Below, piece after piece: positions 26,301 through 33,772 of a DNA stretch of 64,000 nucleotides. The stretch is taken from NCBI GenBank assembly GCA_022821545.1, contig JAJEDJ010000042.1:1-64000 (forward strand), given 5' to 3'. This stretch comes from Caldilineaceae bacterium (GTDB lineage Bacteria > Chloroflexota > Anaerolineae > Caldilineales > Caldilineaceae). Position numbers and translations under genes: made by a program. Under the pieces are notes generated by a model, which was not told where the DNA came from, ran no database searches, and saw only the letters and a list, made by a program, of their open reading frames with translations. The stretch's first letter is position 1. Every line of letters begins with the position of its first letter.

Positions 26301-26895
26301 CTGTTTCGACCGCGAAGATGTGTGGGGTCAGATCGGAGAAGCACTCCTCCAGGGAATCGAAACCGGACTTTGAACCGAGCATCGAGAACCAGGGTGTCCA
26401 GATGTGGGCAGGAATCAAGTGGCACCTGTCGTCCACCTCCAGCACAATTTCCAACAGGTCGCGGCTGTCCAGACCCAGGATTGGACGGCCGTCCGCGCGA
26501 ATGTTGCCGATCTTCTCCAGCTCGGCCTGCAGAACTGCGGTCGCCTCGACCGTAGGCGCAAAAACAATGTTGTGAACTTTGCGCGTACGCTCATATTTCT
26601 TGTAAATGTTGCTGATCTCGCCGCCGATCAGGAAGCGGACAGGCCCTTCACAGGACGGAGGCACTTCGTCGGCGACAGTTGCGGCGTACTCTGGTTTTAG
26701 TTGAAACAACCCGTCTTCCGCCGGCGTCAATTTCGCCTGCAGTTCCGCCAACCAGCCGGGATGGGCGATATCGCCCGTGGCGACAACCTGTACGCCCTTG
26801 AGCTGTGCCCACTTCCACAGGTGCTCAAGGGTCAGGTTCTTGCTCGTGGCTCGCGAAAAGTGGGAGTGCAGATGAATGTCGGCGACTAGAGTCAT
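23395..26895 (-). CDS. EndoQ-like PHP nuclease fused to UvrD/PcrA-type DNA helicase
   Basis: This 1166-residue protein joins two DNA-repair modules. Residues 1-430 match the EndoQ/TIGR00375 type. PHP metal ligands are seen at His8, His10, Asp42, Glu93, His108, His164, Asp223 and His225. A four-cysteine zinc ribbon (Cys279/282/295/298) follows, then DGEYGVIRMF near 404-413. In archaea and Bacillus, EndoQ nicks DNA 5' of deaminated bases. After a low-complexity linker (~430-505), the superfamily 1 helicase has Walker A GPGTGKT (530-536) and Walker B VDEYQD. It also shows GDPDQAIYGFRGAD, NYRS, SLHAAKGLEF and VGMTRAQRR. Both modules look intact. The ATG overlaps the upstream nitroreductase stop by 4 bases. 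Confidence 0.9.
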   Translation of the reverse strand: MTLVADIHLHSHFSRATSKNLTLEHLWKWAQLKGVQVVATGDIAHPGWLAELQAKLTPAEDGLFQLKPEYAATVADEVPPSCEGPVRFLIGGEISNIYKKYERTRKVHNIVFAPTVEATAVLQAELEKIGNIRADGRPILGLDSRDLLEIVLEVDDRCHLIPAHIWTPWFSMLGSKSGFDSLEECFSDLTPHIFAVETGLSSDPPMNWRVSWLDDYTLVSNSDAHSPPKLAREATLFDTELSYDALFNALKSGDPAEFLGTIEFFPEEGKYHLDGHRKCGVCWDPVTTVANRGICSQCGKPVTVGVYHRVEELADRVPGTHPSSAAPFTSLIPLPEALGEVLDVGPNSKRVQTEYLRLLGRLGPELAILQAVPLEDISAAGGPVLAEGIRRMREGEVVAKSGFDGEYGVIRMFDGEADKLSSFQLGMFAGEPGAAKEKSGATPAGREPLREKGESPPSEAAVSPEVTALAEEEIQYSLPFDSAFNEQASSDPQSRQEAGGLTESEWFNQLNSAQQAAAAHTSTPLAIVAGPGTGKTRTLTVRIARLIEGKGAAPSSILAVTFTNRAAEEMRERLTELLGTERSSLITVGTFHQLGASLLREFGTTIGVSQDFTILAEPDRQKLLRRACPEMGVRELRTALEEISARKNGLTAATKEGKTEESDSETWNRYQAVLEEANALDFDDLILRAAQLLETDAAVLKAVQARFHWISVDEYQDVNASQHRLLTLLVKGGANLCVIGDPDQAIYGFRGADRGYFLSFEDDFPGGKRLHLERNYRSAQTILDAAMQVISRNPDHQATALIADFAEQVKLDVYRAPTDKAEAEYVVHQVEQMVGGVSYFSLDSGRVDDNGLPEDFTFGDFAVVYRLNAQARLMEEAFDRSGIPYSIVGGAALAEQRPVQEIVALLWLTVAPGSSLHWQRILTEGKGALTDDEAADLAEKQIKESEGRSTPGAWPKAIAAAARTGALRQSKQDRLVQTVELVEKLASDASAPLSTQLQFAAAGWAELRGTDFSDAEVERIDRLQRRAAPFRNRLQEFLTTMSLQSEADQYDSRADRVTLMSLHAAKGLEFPVVFIAGCEEGLLPYTPANRDVDLDEERRLFYVGMTRAQRRLILTHAGRRFLFGQSMENRLSGFVSDIETALQEVRRAEPRRSRRRAEDQQMRLFQ

Positions 26896-27557
26896 TCTGT
26901 CTGCCAGCTGTTCCAGTAGGTCCTGTCGCGCAGCGGCTTCCGTTTGGCCGGGCGGAAGTCGTCGCCCTTAAAGTAGGCGACCGGCAGCAGCGCGGCCTGG
27001 GAGATATCGTCGGGAATGCCTAGCAACTTGGCGATTTCGCTTTCATGCTGCAGATGCAGAGTCGTCCAGGCGGAGCCTAGTCCCCTGGCTCGCAGCGCCA
27101 TCATGAACGACCATGCGGCCGGCAGGATGGAACCGTAGTGCCCGGCCTGTGAAGCCGGGGCGGCGTCCTCGGGGCGGCCTTCGATGCAAGGGATCACCAG
27201 GACTGGAACATCCTGCAAATTGTCTGCCAAAAACTGAGCGGAGCTGATCACGCGTAGCAGCTGCCTCTCCTCTGCCGTCGCATCAGGTCCCGAAGCCACA
27301 TTGCGCGTGGCGTTGTAGCCGTACCACGCCTTGCGGTATCGCTCGGCGATGAAGCGCTTCTTCTCGCCGTCGGTTACCACGACGAAGTGCCAGTTCTGAC
27401 GGTTGCTGCCTGTGGGGGCCTGGCCCGCAATCTCCAGGCACTGTTCGATGATTTCGCTCTTTACGGGCCGGTTCAGATCCAGCCGTTTTCGCACCGAACG
27501 CGTGGTAGTCAATAGATGGTCGGCAACTGCCAGGTTTTCAGGCGTTGAGAGAATCAT
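26892..27557 (-). CDS. Nitroreductase family protein
   Basis: This is a 221-residue FMN-dependent oxidoreductase. The family signatures are RSVRKRLDLNRPV (phosphate-binding Arg/Lys near the N-terminus), AGQAPTGSNRQNWHFVVVTD and ARGLGSAWTTLHL in the C-terminal third. It probably reduces a nitro, quinone or ene substrate with NAD(P)H. The ATG at 27557 has AAGGAGG 5 nt upstream and overlaps the Uma2 stop by 4 bases (ATGA). Its own stop overlaps the nuclease-helicase start in the same way. The tight coupling to DNA-repair genes is unusual for this family. Confidence 0.88.
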   Translation of the reverse strand: MILSTPENLAVADHLLTTTRSVRKRLDLNRPVKSEIIEQCLEIAGQAPTGSNRQNWHFVVVTDGEKKRFIAERYRKAWYGYNATRNVASGPDATAEERQLLRVISSAQFLADNLQDVPVLVIPCIEGRPEDAAPASQAGHYGSILPAAWSFMMALRARGLGSAWTTLHLQHESEIAKLLGIPDDISQAALLPVAYFKGDDFRPAKRKPLRDRTYWNSWQTE

Positions 27558-28285
27558 TTGGCCTCCTTGCGGCGCCGCGCCAGCGCGGCGCAAAATGTCT
27601 TGTGTTCCTTGGAATCAAGCCCCTGCTGCAAAGTCTCCAATACGCCGGATAGATTGCCGGCCAGGAGCGCACCCGGCAGCAACCACAGGCCCGGAAAGCG
27701 TTCGCTTCTCAAAACGCCGTCCTCGTCCGGCTGCTGCTCCCCATAGACGCCGTCACGCAGAACAAACCAGATAACGCGTTGCTCATACGCCAGATACACA
27801 ACGTACTCCGGTACGCCGTTGCGGGCGTAAACCCGTTTCTTCTGGTTCAGGTCATAGCTGGCGCTGCTGGCGGACACTTCCAGAATCAGCTCCGGCGTGC
27901 CTTCCAGATAGCCGTCTTCCCCGACACGGGAAACTCCCCCGGATTCTGGCGTCAGCCGCAATAGGGCGTCTGGCTGGGGCTCGTTCTCGAGGTCAAGACG
28001 TAGCGTGGCGTTGTTGCTGCCTTCTGAGCCCGGAGTCGCAGCGATATAGGTACCGATCCAGACAATAGCGTCGAAGTGTGGTTTCCCGTGTTCGCGGTGT
28101 CGTGCCGGGGATGGCATATAGACGACTCCTTCAATGAGTTCCGCCTTCTTTATTTCAGGATGGGCCGCGTAGATGCGCTCAAACTCGGCGCGCGTCAGCC
28201 GATCGCCGTTGTTCAGAGGCGGAATTGGGGTCTCTTTTTCTGTCATTGGAGACATCGGCGAGCGTTCGACTGTCGACACAGCCAT
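27554..28285 (-). CDS. Uma2 family (DUF820) putative endonuclease
   Basis: This 243-residue protein belongs to the Uma2/DUF820 family, which has a PD-(D/E)XK nuclease-like fold. The likely active-site residues are in EPQPDALLRL, PELILEVSA and NQKKRVYARNGVPEYVV. The middle region begins with the family motif KAELIEGVVYMPSP. The ATG at 28285 follows AAGGAGG 7 nt upstream; a longer frame adds 15 residues without support. It is the first gene of a tightly coupled trio with the nitroreductase and the EndoQ-like helicase. Family members are abundant in Cyanobacteria and Chloroflexota and their cellular role is not established. Confidence 0.85.
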   Translation of the reverse strand: MAVSTVERSPMSPMTEKETPIPPLNNGDRLTRAEFERIYAAHPEIKKAELIEGVVYMPSPARHREHGKPHFDAIVWIGTYIAATPGSEGSNNATLRLDLENEPQPDALLRLTPESGGVSRVGEDGYLEGTPELILEVSASSASYDLNQKKRVYARNGVPEYVVYLAYEQRVIWFVLRDGVYGEQQPDEDGVLRSERFPGLWLLPGALLAGNLSGVLETLQQGLDSKEHKTFCAALARRRKEAK

Positions 28286-28354
28286 TGCAGTCCTCCTTGC
28301 CCATTCAACAGTGCGTTGCGTTGTCCGCATTATACCCGATCCGATTTACCGGTT

Positions 28355-29125
28355 TCAATCCGCCCACTGGCGGTCCATGATCGAGTAGCCGCCGTCCACA
28401 ACCAACGTGGTGCCGGTGACGAACTCGGCCGCGTCGGAAGCCAGGAAAATGGCAGCCCCAGCCAGGTCATCGGATGTCCCCAGGCGCCTCGCCGGCGTCT
28501 TGTGACGGATCTCCTCGCCTAGCGGTCCATCGAGCAACTCCCGGTTGAGGTCCGTTTTGTGCCAGCCAGGCAGCAGAGCGTTAACCTGGATGCCGTGAAC
28601 GGCCAGCTCAACCGCCAGCCCGCGCGTCAAACCCAGAATGCCGGTCTTGGCCGCAGCATAGTTGGTGACGTTAGGGGGGCCCAGCAACGAGTACATCGAC
28701 CCGATGTTGATGATTTTGCCCCCGTTTCCGGCGTTTACCATCGTCTTGGCCGCGGCCTTTGCACAGTAAAAGCCTCCGTTGAGATGCGTGTCGATGACTG
28801 AATGCCAGTCCTCCGTATCCATGTCCAATATGTTTATGCGGCGGGCGATGCCGGCATTGTTGACCAGGATGTCTAATCTGCCCTGTTTTTCGACAATCGC
28901 CGCCACCGCCCCGTTGACCGCCTCTTCGTCCCGCACGTCCAGAGAAATGACCTCGTGGCCGTCTCCCAACTCTTCTGCCATGGCAGCGTTTTTCTGCGGG
29001 TTGCGCCCGCTGGCAATGACGGTTGCGCCCATCGCCTTGTATCCCAATGCAATCGAGCGCCCGATCCCGCCGTTGGCGCCGGTAACCAGCGCGACCTTGT
29101 TGTGTAAGGAAAATGAGTTCTGCAC
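28355..29125 (-). CDS. SDR family oxidoreductase (gluconate 5-dehydrogenase-like)
   Basis: This is a 256-residue classical short-chain dehydrogenase. It has the NAD(P) motif TGANGGIG, the NNAG motif in ILVNNAGIARR, the catalytic Ser in NIGSMYS and YxxxK in NYAAAKTG. It ends with the typical VVDGGYSIMDRQW. The GTG at 29125 is preferred, because AGGAGG lies 5-6 nt upstream; the first ATG (29158) lies before that site. It is separated from Uma2 by about 70 bases and may be its own unit. The similarity to gluconate 5-dehydrogenase-type enzymes is loose, so the substrate is open. Confidence 0.88.
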   Translation of the reverse strand: MQNSFSLHNKVALVTGANGGIGRSIALGYKAMGATVIASGRNPQKNAAMAEELGDGHEVISLDVRDEEAVNGAVAAIVEKQGRLDILVNNAGIARRINILDMDTEDWHSVIDTHLNGGFYCAKAAAKTMVNAGNGGKIINIGSMYSLLGPPNVTNYAAAKTGILGLTRGLAVELAVHGIQVNALLPGWHKTDLNRELLDGPLGEEIRHKTPARRLGTSDDLAGAAIFLASDAAEFVTGTTLVVDGGYSIMDRQWAD

Positions 29126-29485
29126 GTAAATCCTCCTGAAGATGATGCTGGCATTCAAGCCGCATCTGTGTTCTCTGTACGGAGAGACTATGAGCGGCTG
29201 GACTGAAAGCCGATCTCAGATCCAATTCTCTTTGAGTCGGTCTTTCCGCCATTGTCGGGGAAGGGGAATAGATATGCAAGATGGAGACGGAGTCAGAGAC
29301 TGCCGCCTCGTGCGCAGAGCGGCATTTGTATCCCCGCACGCGCTCCCGGAAAATTTGGCAATACAACGAACAGGGCCGGCTCTGGTCTTGGGGTGGATGG
29401 CGAGCGCGAAGCGCCCCCGACTGACACCACTGTAAGGTACTTGGCCGTGAGTGATCCCGTTGCGTTGAATTCTGTCGCGAGAGAA
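29126..29485. other. Divergent intergenic region
   Basis: About 360 bases between the SDR start and the aromatic-operon promoter. Only short antisense-overlapping ORFs without recognisable products are seen. It must hold the SDR promoter on the minus strand. Confidence 0.4.
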
Positions 29486-29514
29486 TTGACAACGGCGCCG
29501 GGCTGTGGTAATCT
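29486..29514 (+). promoter_or_regulatory. Promoter of the aromatic amino acid operon
   Basis: A perfect TTGACA (29486-29491), a 17-base spacer and TAATCT (29509-29514) give a strong sigma-70 type promoter. Transcription should start near 29521, about 50 bases before the first possible leader start and about 470 bases before aroH. Confidence 0.75.
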
Positions 29515-29572
29515 TTCCCGCAATGTCCTGAAGAGACTCTCAAACGCCCAACAATGAGGACGACTCGGCAAA

Positions 29573-29803
29573 GTGACTAAAGAACGAAGCGAAGCGCAAG
29601 TGACAATTGCCGACCTGATTCGAAACGAGGACGATTCGCTCCTTCCGATCAACCTGTTGGATGGTCCGTCAGCCGCGGAGATCCTGTTGTCCAGCAACCT
29701 GCGCCATGAGTGGCGCGGGTTTTCTTTTGGCAACTTTTGGTTTGGTTATTATTTTGGCGTGAACCAACCGTCTCCACTTGTTGAGGAGCGTTGGGCTGTG
29801 TAG
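29573..29803 (+). CDS. Aromatic-rich leader peptide ORF (attenuation)
   Basis: The frame from GTG 29573 gives 76 residues. Internal TTG 29687, with GGAG at 29677-29680, would give 39. The key part is codons 29711-29755, where W, F, F, F, W, F, Y, Y and F fall within 15 codons (two Trp, two Tyr, five Phe). This density is far above chance and typical of leader peptides that sense amino acid supply. The stop TAG (29801-29803) lies just before the terminator. The ORF sits between the operon promoter and aroH-pheA-aroF, the pathway for these amino acids. The true start codon is uncertain. No stable protein function is implied. Confidence 0.7.
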   Translation: MTKERSEAQVTIADLIRNEDDSLLPINLLDGPSAAEILLSSNLRHEWRGFSFGNFWFGYYFGVNQPSPLVEERWAV

Positions 29804-29840
29804 AGGCAGTCAACGTAAAGACACTCAAAGCGTGGAGACG
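29764..29840 (+). promoter_or_regulatory. Antiterminator and competing hairpin of the attenuator
   Basis: CGTCTCCAC (29769-29777) is an exact complement of GTGGAGACG (29832-29840), the 5' arm of the terminator, so pairing forms an antiterminator. The same upstream segment can instead pair locally (CCAAC 29764-29768 with GTTGG 29790-29794, CTCC 29772-29775 with GGAG 29785-29788). A ribosome stalled in the aromatic codons leaves the antiterminator free. One that reaches the stop at 29803 covers it and lets the terminator form. Confidence 0.65.
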
Positions 29841-29857
29841 AACTCCACGCTTTTTTT
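29827..29857 (+). terminator. Leader terminator of the aromatic operon
   Basis: A perfect 11-bp stem (29827-29837 with 29843-29853), a 5-nt loop and a run of T (29851-29857) make a textbook intrinsic terminator. It lies before all structural genes, 24 bases after the leader ORF stop, as expected for attenuation. Confidence 0.9.
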
Positions 29858-29993
29858 GTTGGCCTCGAGGCAGTTCGGCACGCAGCGCGTGCAGATACTT
29901 GCCGCACTTAACGACGGCTGACATAAACCTGATTCGCCAGCTATCTTATCTTCACAATGTATGCAGGACGCAGCGAAAGAACTGGAGAGAGCC

Positions 29994-30413
29994 GTGATCT
30001 GTCGAGGAGTGCGGGGCGCAACAACCGTTGAAGAGGACACGCCCGAATCAATCTTGCGGGCGACCAGAGAACTGTTGGCTTTTATGATTCGTCTTAACAA
30101 TATCCAACCCGAAGACGTGGCCAGCGCAATTTTTACGACAACTTTCGATGTGGTCAGTCAATTCCCGGCTCTGGCCGCCCGTCAGCTGGGTTGGATGGAC
30201 GTGCCCCTGCTATGCGGACACGAAATGCGCGTGCCTGACAGTGTTCCACTCTGTATTCGCATTCTGATCTACTGGAATACCGACACACCGCAGAAGGAAA
30301 TCCAGCATGTCTATCTGAAAGAGGCCCAGGCTCTGCGCCCCGACAAGAGACTGGCGTCCGAATTCGATACCGACGAGCTGAACCAGTGGATCGATGAACA
30401 GTTGAAGAAATGA
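29994..30413 (+). CDS. aroH: Chorismate mutase, AroH type
   Basis: AroH-type chorismate mutase converts chorismate to prephenate, the branch step to Phe and Tyr. This 139-residue protein has the family opening [17 protein letters not shown] and the later [18 protein letters not shown], which contains active-site Arg residues, then [13 protein letters not shown]. The GTG at 29994 is chosen, because GGAGAG (29984-29989) lies 4 nt upstream and the protein then aligns with normal AroH length; the upstream ATG at 29961 has no such site. It is the first structural gene after the attenuator. pheA follows 83 bases later. Confidence 0.9.
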   Translation: MICRGVRGATTVEEDTPESILRATRELLAFMIRLNNIQPEDVASAIFTTTFDVVSQFPALAARQLGWMDVPLLCGHEMRVPDSVPLCIRILIYWNTDTPQKEIQHVYLKEAQALRPDKRLASEFDTDELNQWIDEQLKK

Positions 30414-30496
30414 CCGTGCCGGCGCCGGTGTGGAGACCCTGAGCGGCATAAGAGCTCCTGTCGGCGCTAATCACTGAGCAACCATGGAGTAATCCA

Positions 30497-31354
30497 ATGA
30501 CAGTTGTCGCTTTTCAGGGAGAGCATGGCGCATACTCCGAAGAGGCCATCCGTCAACAGTTTGGCGCCGAGGTCGATACACTGCCCAGCAGGACGTTTGA
30601 AGATATCTTCGCTTCGTTGGACGATGACCGCTCTACCGTGGGTGTAGTCCCTGTGGAAAACTCCCTCGCCGGCAGTATCAATAAAGCCTATGATCTGTTA
30701 CTGGACCATGATTTTCGCGTGCAGGGGGAAATCCTGTTGCGCGTTCGGCACAATCTGCTGACTATGCCAGGCAATGGCGACAAGATTGACCAGGTGCGCA
30801 GCCATCCACAAGCCCTCGCCCAGTGTGAGGGTTTTCTCAATCGCCACGGCTACACTGCCATTCCCTGGTATGATACCGCCGGCAGCGCCAAGGAGCTGGC
30901 CGAGCATCCGGAACCGCAAGTGGGCGTGATCGCAAGCGCGCTGGCGGCCGAGATCTATGAACTGGAGATTGTCCAGGAAGGTATCGAGGACCTGCATTTC
31001 AACTTTACCCGCTTCTTCGTCATTGGAAAGGGCGATGCCCAGCAGTCGGCGAATGCCAAGACTTCCCTCGTCTTTGCCACGCCCCATAGCCCTGGCGCCT
31101 TATACGCCTGTCTGGGCGAGTTCGCCGAGCGCAGCATCAATCTCGTAAAGCTGGAGAGCCGCCCGCGCCGCAACCGCCCCTGGCAATACGTGTTTTACCT
31201 GGACTTTGAAGGGCACTGGCAAGAACCGGACTGTAGTGCTGCCGTCTTGGGACTGCTCAACAGGGCGGCGTTTGTCAAAATGCTGGGCAGCTACCCCGCA
31301 GCCGTGCAACCCACCCCTGAGGAGTACGCGCAAGAGGCGGTGTTGCAGATATAG
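30497..31354 (+). CDS. pheA: Prephenate dehydratase
   Basis: This enzyme converts prephenate to phenylpyruvate, the committed step to phenylalanine. It is a 285-residue monofunctional form without a fused mutase domain, consistent with the separate aroH. The catalytic domain (1-~180) opens with [14 protein letters not shown] and has the catalytic TRF in [10 protein letters not shown]. The C-terminal ACT domain (~190-270) includes the Phe-binding ESRP in [10 protein letters not shown], so feedback inhibition by Phe is likely. GGAG precedes the ATG by 7 nt. Confidence 0.95.
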   Translation: MTVVAFQGEHGAYSEEAIRQQFGAEVDTLPSRTFEDIFASLDDDRSTVGVVPVENSLAGSINKAYDLLLDHDFRVQGEILLRVRHNLLTMPGNGDKIDQVRSHPQALAQCEGFLNRHGYTAIPWYDTAGSAKELAEHPEPQVGVIASALAAEIYELEIVQEGIEDLHFNFTRFFVIGKGDAQQSANAKTSLVFATPHSPGALYACLGEFAERSINLVKLESRPRRNRPWQYVFYLDFEGHWQEPDCSAAVLGLLNRAAFVKMLGSYPAAVQPTPEEYAQEAVLQI

Positions 31355-31459
31355 AAAGTCGAAGGCGTCATTTCGAATCAAAGGAGGGAGATTCTCAGCA
31401 CCTCTTCAGACCTGAATGTCATATCCTTCGAGTAGGGAATCATGAAATAGGAGAGTTGG

Positions 31460-32563
31460 ATGGTAGTCGTAATGAGACCCGAGGCTTCAGAAGCCGAAAT
31501 AGATAGCGTCATTAAGCGGGCAGCCTCAATGGGCGCTCAGACGCAGCCGATCAGAGGTGAAAATCACACCGTTATCGCCCTTATCGGCGACTTGACCCAT
31601 GTGCAAAGGGCGACCTTCGATGCGATGGCAGGCGTGCAGAAAACGGTTCGAATCCAGGATCCGTACAAGCTTGCAAGTAGATCCACACACCCCGAAGGAA
31701 CAATCATTGACGTGAACGGTGTCCGTTTCGGGGGCGAGCAGGTTGTTGTCATGGCCGGGCCGTGCAGCGTCGAGAGCAGAGAGCAGATTATTCAGACCGC
31801 CGTCGCAGTCAAAGAGGCCGGGGCCAGCGTACTGCGCGGCGGCGCGTTTAAGCCGCGTACCAGCCCGTACAGCTTCCAGGGGCTAGGTGAAGAGGGGCTG
31901 AAATACTTGGCCGAGGCCCGCGAGGTCACGGGCTTGCCGGTCATCTCCGAAGTCATGACAGTTGAGGCAATCGACCTGGTGGCCGAGTACGTGGATATCC
32001 TCCAGATAGGCGCCCGCAATATGCAGAATTACGCGCTTCTCCAGGCAGTCGGCAAGACTCGGCGACCGGTAATGCTCAAGCGCGGTCTCAGCGGCGAAAT
32101 TCAGGAACTGCTGATGTGCGCCGAGTACATCCTGAGCAACGGCAATATGGAGGTTATGCTGTGCGAGCGCGGCATTCGCACCTATGAAACGGCAACCCGC
32201 AATACTTTCGATCTCAACGCACTGCCCGTTCTCAAGCGAGCTTCCCATCTCCCAGTCGTTGCCGACCCCGCGCATGGTACGGGTGATTGGGAACTGGTGC
32301 CGCCGATGTCGCTGGCTGCCGTCGCGGCTGGGGCCGACGCGCTGATCCTGGAGGTTCACCCGGACCCGGAGTCAGCCTTGAGCGATGGTGACCAGAGCCT
32401 CAAACCGGAAAGGTTCGCAGACCTGATGTGTAGCCTGCATAGAGTGGCTGAGGCCGTCGGCCGCTCGATTGCAACGCCGGCCGCGGCGGATGACCCAGCC
32501 GAAACGGCGGGTAAGGAAGATCGGAATACAGTCGAAATGAGGAAAAGTGCCGTGCTGGCTTGA
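31460..32563 (+). CDS. aroF: 3-deoxy-7-phosphoheptulonate synthase, first copy
   Basis: DAHP synthase condenses phosphoenolpyruvate and erythrose 4-phosphate, the entry step of the shikimate pathway. This 367-residue type I-beta enzyme has an N-terminal ferredoxin-like regulatory domain (~1-75) of the kind found in the Thermotoga enzyme. The barrel opens with [15 protein letters not shown], and [15 protein letters not shown] and DPAHGTG are typical active-site strings. The C-terminus is ~30 residues longer than in the second copy. AGGAG lies 7 nt before the ATG. It is immediately followed by a paralogue, so the cell may use two forms with different feedback control. Confidence 0.93.
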   Translation: MVVVMRPEASEAEIDSVIKRAASMGAQTQPIRGENHTVIALIGDLTHVQRATFDAMAGVQKTVRIQDPYKLASRSTHPEGTIIDVNGVRFGGEQVVVMAGPCSVESREQIIQTAVAVKEAGASVLRGGAFKPRTSPYSFQGLGEEGLKYLAEAREVTGLPVISEVMTVEAIDLVAEYVDILQIGARNMQNYALLQAVGKTRRPVMLKRGLSGEIQELLMCAEYILSNGNMEVMLCERGIRTYETATRNTFDLNALPVLKRASHLPVVADPAHGTGDWELVPPMSLAAVAAGADALILEVHPDPESALSDGDQSLKPERFADLMCSLHRVAEAVGRSIATPAAADDPAETAGKEDRNTVEMRKSAVLA

Positions 32564-32666
32564 ACGGCCCAGTACAGCGTAGAACGAGAGACAGACCCAG
32601 CCTGACGAAGAACGCAGCCCGCATCGAAAGTAGAGCGATGCAACCAGACCAGGAAAGGAATTCTCA

Positions 32667-33683
32667 ATGATTGTTGTAATGAAACAAGGCGCTGCCCAAG
32701 ACCAGGTAGAGGAAGTCGTCAAGCGCGTTGAAGAGCTCGGATACAAGGTGCATCTGAGCCGCGGCGAAGCTCGTACCATTGTGGGTATCATCGGCGCTGA
32801 CGACTATCTGCTCCAGCAGGACACGTTTGAAGTCCTTGACGGTGTGGAAAAGACAGTGCGCATAATGCAGCCCTACAAGTACGCCAGCCGTGACTTCGCT
32901 CAGTCGTCGACCTCGATTCCTGTGAACGGCATAAACGTCGGCGGTGAGAAAGTCGTGGTCATGGCGGGACCTTGCAGCGTGGAAAGCCGCGAGCAGATCC
33001 TGGAGACAGCTCACGCGGTCAAGGAGGCCGGCGGGTCAGTACTGCGGGGCGGCGCCTTCAAACCGCGCAGCAGCCCCTACAGTTTCCAGGGATTGGGCGA
33101 AGATGGTCTCAAGTTCCTGGCAGAGGCCAGAGAGCAGACCGGTCTCCCGATCATTACCGAAGTAATGAGCTCGGAGGATATTGAACTGGTCGGCGAATAC
33201 ACCGACATCTTTCAGATCGGCGCTCGCAACAACCAGAACTACCCGCTTCTCAAGGCAGTGGGCAAGACGACCAAGCCGGTCTTCCTTAAGCGCGGCATCA
33301 GCGGCACAATCCAGGAACTCCTGATGGGGGCCGAGTACATTCTGAGCAACGGTAACATGCAGGTGATGGTCTGTGAGCGCGGGATTCGAACTTACGAGAC
33401 GGCCACCCGCAACACCTTCGACATCAATGCCATCCCCGTCCTCAAGCAGTTGACTCACTTGCCTGTCGTGGCCGACCCGGCACACGGAACAGGCCAATGG
33501 GAATACGTGGCGCCGATTGCAAAGGCCGCAGTCGCAGCAGGGGCAGATGCTCTGATGATTGAAGTACACCCCGACCCGTCAAAGGCCTGGAGCGACGGCG
33601 CCCAGAGTCTGACCTTCGAGCATTTCGGCGTTTTGATGCAGGAACTGGAATCCATCGCCAACGCTGTAGGACGCAAACTCTGA
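32667..33683 (+). CDS. aroF: 3-deoxy-7-phosphoheptulonate synthase, second copy
   Basis: This 338-residue type I-beta DAHP synthase is a clear paralogue of the gene before it. It has the same layout: ferredoxin-like N-terminal domain (~1-75), then the barrel with [44 protein letters not shown] and [10 protein letters not shown]. Differences are concentrated in the regulatory domain and the C-terminal end. AAGGA lies about 8 nt before the ATG. The two copies are 103 bases apart. Duplication followed by divergence of allosteric control is a reasonable but unproven reading. Confidence 0.93.
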   Translation: MIVVMKQGAAQDQVEEVVKRVEELGYKVHLSRGEARTIVGIIGADDYLLQQDTFEVLDGVEKTVRIMQPYKYASRDFAQSSTSIPVNGINVGGEKVVVMAGPCSVESREQILETAHAVKEAGGSVLRGGAFKPRSSPYSFQGLGEDGLKFLAEAREQTGLPIITEVMSSEDIELVGEYTDIFQIGARNNQNYPLLKAVGKTTKPVFLKRGISGTIQELLMGAEYILSNGNMQVMVCERGIRTYETATRNTFDINAIPVLKQLTHLPVVADPAHGTGQWEYVAPIAKAAVAAGADALMIEVHPDPSKAWSDGAQSLTFEHFGVLMQELESIANAVGRKL

Positions 33684-33703
33684 TTTCCGGTTCTCGGTCC
33701 GGG

Positions 33704-33728
33704 GGCCTCAGATCACTGGGGCCGTTTT
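33704..33728 (+). terminator. Weak terminator-like hairpin inside the operon
   Basis: An 8-bp stem with one G-T pair (33704-33711 with 33716-33723, 4-nt loop) is followed by GTTTT. It lies between the second DAHP synthase and tyrA and could reduce transcription of downstream genes. The short T-run makes full termination unlikely. Confidence 0.4.
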
Positions 33729-33772
33729 GACCGGAAAAGCATGGGCAGGAACGCGGCAACGACTAACCATTC

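Noticed and set aside
29706..29762. Alternative short leader ORF (18 codons) in another frame
   Set aside because: It contains only two Phe codons and no Tyr or Trp, so the aromatic-rich frame is the better leader. It cannot be fully excluded because both overlap.
32637..32657. Short hairpin between the two DAHP synthase genes
   Set aside because: Six-base arms without a T-run, within the range expected by chance.
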